Assembly (NCBI GenBank): GCA_964059195.1
Contig: CAXKWD010000006.1
Coordinates: 5,696,530-5,760,529 of the forward strand
DNA from: Ectobius pallidus
Taxonomy: Eukaryota; Arthropoda; Insecta; Blattodea; Ectobiidae
Direction: 5' to 3'
Length of the DNA stretch: 64,000 bases
Numbering within the stretch: position 1 is the first letter of the stretch; each line of letters starts with the position of its first letter. Under the pieces are notes generated by a model, which saw only the letters and a list, made by a program, of their open reading frames with translations, had not been told where the DNA came from and did no database searches. Below are positions 61,382 through 64,000 of the stretch, one piece after another. Made by a program: the position numbers and the translations under genes.

Positions 61382-64000
61382 TTACAAATTAAGCCTCTCA
61401 ACTTGTTTCCTCACTCTGTGTGAGCGTCTGACAACCATAGACGAAGGATCCTTATTTACAGAATCAGGTTCAATCAGACTGCAAGGATTTATGTCAGATG
61501 TTTTTCTTTCAGCATGGAGAGGTGTTTGAGGTGAGTTTACAGAAGCGGAAGGGCTACTAACTGATTCAACCGCTGCATGGCTCTGATTGGTTACTGGTTC
61601 AATTACTAGCCAATCCCTTGACTCACTTCGACAGTTAACATCTAACTCTCCCTTATCCCTTACTTCACACATGTCTGTGGCAATTATTTGGTCTATATGC
61701 CTTTTCCAGACTACACCAAGATTTATTTTTACTAAGTACATCACCTTACTAATCTGTTTAATCACAATACCTTCCACCCACTTATTCCTTGAACGATAAT
61801 CCTTTACTAAAACTGGTTGATTTACATACAAATATCTAGTTGGATTACCATTAAAGTAGGATTTTTGTTTCTCTTGTCTCTGCGAAACTCTGTTACACAG
61901 ATTAGGTCTCAACAGATCAAATCTGGTTCTTAAATTTCTGCCAAACATTAATTTAGCAGGTGTTTCATTAGTGGTTGAATGTACAGAGTTACGGTAGTCA
62001 AACAAAATTCTACTTAGAGCTAGTGATACATTCACTCCTTTTCTTAACACATTTTGTAACTTGTACTTAACATACTTAACTACACTCTCCGCCTGACCAT
62101 TTGATTGCGGATGATATGGTGCAGATGTCTTGTGCTCTACTCCATTTTTCTTTAGGAACTCTTGAAACTCAGCCGAATTAAATGGCGGTCCATTATCACT
62201 GACTACCAAAAATGGTAAGCCAAATCGTGCAAATAATGACCTCAGATTGTCAATTGCCAGATGTGCTGCGGTTGAGGCTGTTTCAAAAACCTCAAGCCAC
62301 TTAGAATGAGCATCAATCACTATTAGATACATTCTTCCTTGGAATGGACCAAGATAATCTAAGTGAAGGCGCTCCCATGGTTTACTGGGATACTGCCACA
62401 CATGTAACTCTGCTTTAGGTGGGCTTGGTCGTTCCAAAAGACAAGAAGAACAATTATTTGCAATACGTTCAATGTCTAAATCAATACCAGGCCAATACAT
62501 ATAGTTACGAGCAACACTTTTCATTTTAACTATGCCCAAGTGAGAATTGTGCAGTTCTTTTAACAGAAATGCCTGAAGAGACTTAGGTATTACCACACGA
62601 TATCCCCACATAAGTACACCCATTTCCACAGTTAGCTCATTCTGTCTTTGATAGAATGCTTGGAGTTCCCTATTTTCCCCTGATAGGTAATTGGGCCACC
62701 CATGCATAACAAAATTGTACACCTTTTTCAGTAGTTGGTCCTTCTGTGTTTCTATTTTTACTAGTTCACAGTCAATAGGAGCCGAACTTTCTTTAACACA
62801 ATGCAAATATGTTCCTAACCATGCTAACTCATCACTTGTAACATCCTTATGTTTAACCTCTAAAGGTAGGCATGACAGTGCATCCGCACAATTTTCCTCA
62901 GACTTAACATATTTAATGTCAAAAGTGTAACCTGATAAAAACAAGGCATAGCGTTGCAGTCTACCGGCTGCGAACACTGGAATACCCTTCTTAGGTCCAA
63001 AAATACTTAGTAAGGGTTTGTGATCACATTTGAGAATAAAATGTCTACCATACAAGTATTGGTGGTATTTTTTTACACCAAAAATCACTGCAGTTGCCTC
63101 TTTATCTATCTGTGAATAGTTTCGTTCAGCTGCAGAAAGTGTACGAGAACTATACGACACAGGACGTTCAACGCCTTTAGAATCTATTATACTCAATACA
63201 CTGCCCAGCCCTGTTGAGCTTGCATCCACCGTTAATACAGCTGGTGCCTTTGGATCATAATGAGCTAATACTGGTGCTGTTGTTAGTAATTCTTTAACCT
63301 TATTAAAAGCTTTCATACACTCTTCATCAAAAACATATGGAACATCTTTCCTCAAAAGATTGTATAACGGACTCATGATACCACTTAAATTTGGTACAAA
63401 CTTTCCATAATACTGTACTAGTCCTGCAAAAGCTTTTACTTGAGTTACATTCTTGGGAACCGGAGCTTCAACAATAGCTTTTACCTTAGACTTGCAAGTA
63501 TGTAAACCATCTTTATCTATAATGAATCCGAGATACTCTAATTGTTTTGCAAAAAAGTCACACTTTTCCTTCTTAACGGTAAATCCCCTTAAAGAAAGGC
63601 GCTTACAAACTTCTCTCAGTCTTTGAATGTGAGTTTCATTGTCAGGTGCAGAAATCAAGATATCATCTAAAAACGATACGACTCCTGGTAAACCTTGTAA
63701 GGTTTGGTCAATTATTTTCTGAAAAATACTAGGACCACTATTTACCCCATAAGGTAATCTTTTGTAAGCAAACAACCCTTTGTGAGTAGATATGGTACAC
63801 AGCTTCTGTGATTCCAGATCTAACTTAAGTTGCATATAAGCTTGACTCAAATCTATCTTGCTAAATCTTTCACCCTTTTGTAACTCAGTGAACAACTCCT
63901 CAATTCTTGGTAATGGGTAATGTTCCACTTCAAGATCCTTATTCAAACCTCTGTAATCCCCACATATACGAACAGAACCACATTTTTTTAAAACAGCTAC
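61382..64000 (-). CDS. Ty3/gypsy pol (RT, RNase H, integrase), partial at the window edge
   Basis: Minus-strand frame open from the window end to a stop at 61382, at least 872 codons; the true start is beyond 64000. Reverse transcriptase: CGDYRGLNKD at the edge, FSKIDLSQAYMQL, FLDDILISA (catalytic pair). RNase H: AVLTVDASSTGLGSVL, QIDKEATAVIFGVKK, LKCDHKPLL. Integrase: HLGIVKMKSVARNYMYWPG then CSSC (zinc finger), LHLDYLGPF, VSDNGPPF and PQSNGQAESV (DDE triad). No stop interrupts these domains, so this copy may be recent or functional. Gag and protease lie off the window. Confidence 0.95.
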   Translation of the reverse strand, partial: VAVLKKCGSVRICGDYRGLNKDLEVEHYPLPRIEELFTELQKGERFSKIDLSQAYMQLKLDLESQKLCTISTHKGLFAYKRLPYGVNSGPSIFQKIIDQTLQGLPGVVSFLDDILISAPDNETHIQRLREVCKRLSLRGFTVKKEKCDFFAKQLEYLGFIIDKDGLHTCKSKVKAIVEAPVPKNVTQVKAFAGLVQYYGKFVPNLSGIMSPLYNLLRKDVPYVFDEECMKAFNKVKELLTTAPVLAHYDPKAPAVLTVDASSTGLGSVLSIIDSKGVERPVSYSSRTLSAAERNYSQIDKEATAVIFGVKKYHQYLYGRHFILKCDHKPLLSIFGPKKGIPVFAAGRLQRYALFLSGYTFDIKYVKSEENCADALSCLPLEVKHKDVTSDELAWLGTYLHCVKESSAPIDCELVKIETQKDQLLKKVYNFVMHGWPNYLSGENRELQAFYQRQNELTVEMGVLMWGYRVVIPKSLQAFLLKELHNSHLGIVKMKSVARNYMYWPGIDLDIERIANNCSSCLLERPSPPKAELHVWQYPSKPWERLHLDYLGPFQGRMYLIVIDAHSKWLEVFETASTAAHLAIDNLRSLFARFGLPFLVVSDNGPPFNSAEFQEFLKKNGVEHKTSAPYHPQSNGQAESVVKYVKYKLQNVLRKGVNVSLALSRILFDYRNSVHSTTNETPAKLMFGRNLRTRFDLLRPNLCNRVSQRQEKQKSYFNGNPTRYLYVNQPVLVKDYRSRNKWVEGIVIKQISKVMYLVKINLGVVWKRHIDQIIATDMCEVRDKGELDVNCRSESRDWLVIEPVTNQSHAAVESVSSPSASVNSPQTPLHAERKTSDINPCSLIEPDSVNKDPSSMVVRRSHRVRKQVERLNL

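Overview
The window reads as AT-rich, repeat-dense nuclear DNA of an insect. A polyneopteran such as a cockroach or termite is my best guess. The grounds are one degraded divergent ionotropic-receptor gene of the kind expanded in those insects, tRNA-derived SINEs, and many Tc1/mariner, hAT, Harbinger, Helitron-like, LINE and gypsy remnants. I see no intact host housekeeping gene. Species assignment is inference only.

The centrepiece is a nearly complete Polinton/Maverick element at 28642-42697 (14,056 bp). It has ~678-bp terminal inverted repeats starting AGTAGT, and a perfect 6-bp target-site duplication (CACATC). All its recognisable genes are on the plus strand: protein-primed family-B DNA polymerase, a small ORF, packaging ATPase, a ~100-aa conserved ORF, a 212-aa ORF, retroviral-type integrase, chromodomain, minor capsid candidate, a basic glycine-rich virion-like ORF, major capsid candidate, adenain-like protease, and a last spliced unknown gene. 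Together these could replicate (polymerase), integrate (integrase) and package and mature a particle (ATPase, capsids, protease). Two lesions are visible: one in-frame stop between integrase core and chromodomain, and one frameshift near the minor capsid start. The 5' part holds two tandem-repeat blocks (98-bp and 127-bp units), TATA/initiator promoters, and a spliced leader that appears to remove upstream AUGs before the polymerase start.

1-28 kb is a mosaic of DNA transposons: a deleted mariner (1280-1965), a hAT (2181-3403), a Harbinger remnant (5.3-6.0 kb), paired copies of one TA-flanked family (6.7 and 15 kb), a hAT MITE with perfect TSD (8400-8968), a 2.4-kb foldback-like element with three copies of its arm (9671-12077), a tRNA-related 80-bp inverted repeat (13.9-14.1 kb), a TA-flanked 1.25-kb element with repeated GAGATGGCCA-type motifs (16288-17539), and a LINE 3' end (18.6-19.6 kb). 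19.6-23.7 kb is ORF-poor.

42.7-44.4 kb holds the ionotropic-receptor pseudogene beside the Polinton. 44.9-45.9 kb holds a Tc1 transposase with one stop. 45956-53120 is a LINE with 13-bp TSDs, a gag-like ORF1, an EN-RT-RNase H ORF2 broken once, a tandem-repeat 3' UTR and a Harbinger-type element inserted in that UTR. 54.7-57.6 kb is an old LINE split by nested mariners. 57.8-60.2 kb holds a broken DUF7869-like gene on the minus strand, and 60.75-61.02 kb a cysteine-rich pseudogene. The right edge (61070-64000) is the 3' LTR and pol of a Ty3/gypsy element on the minus strand that runs off the window.
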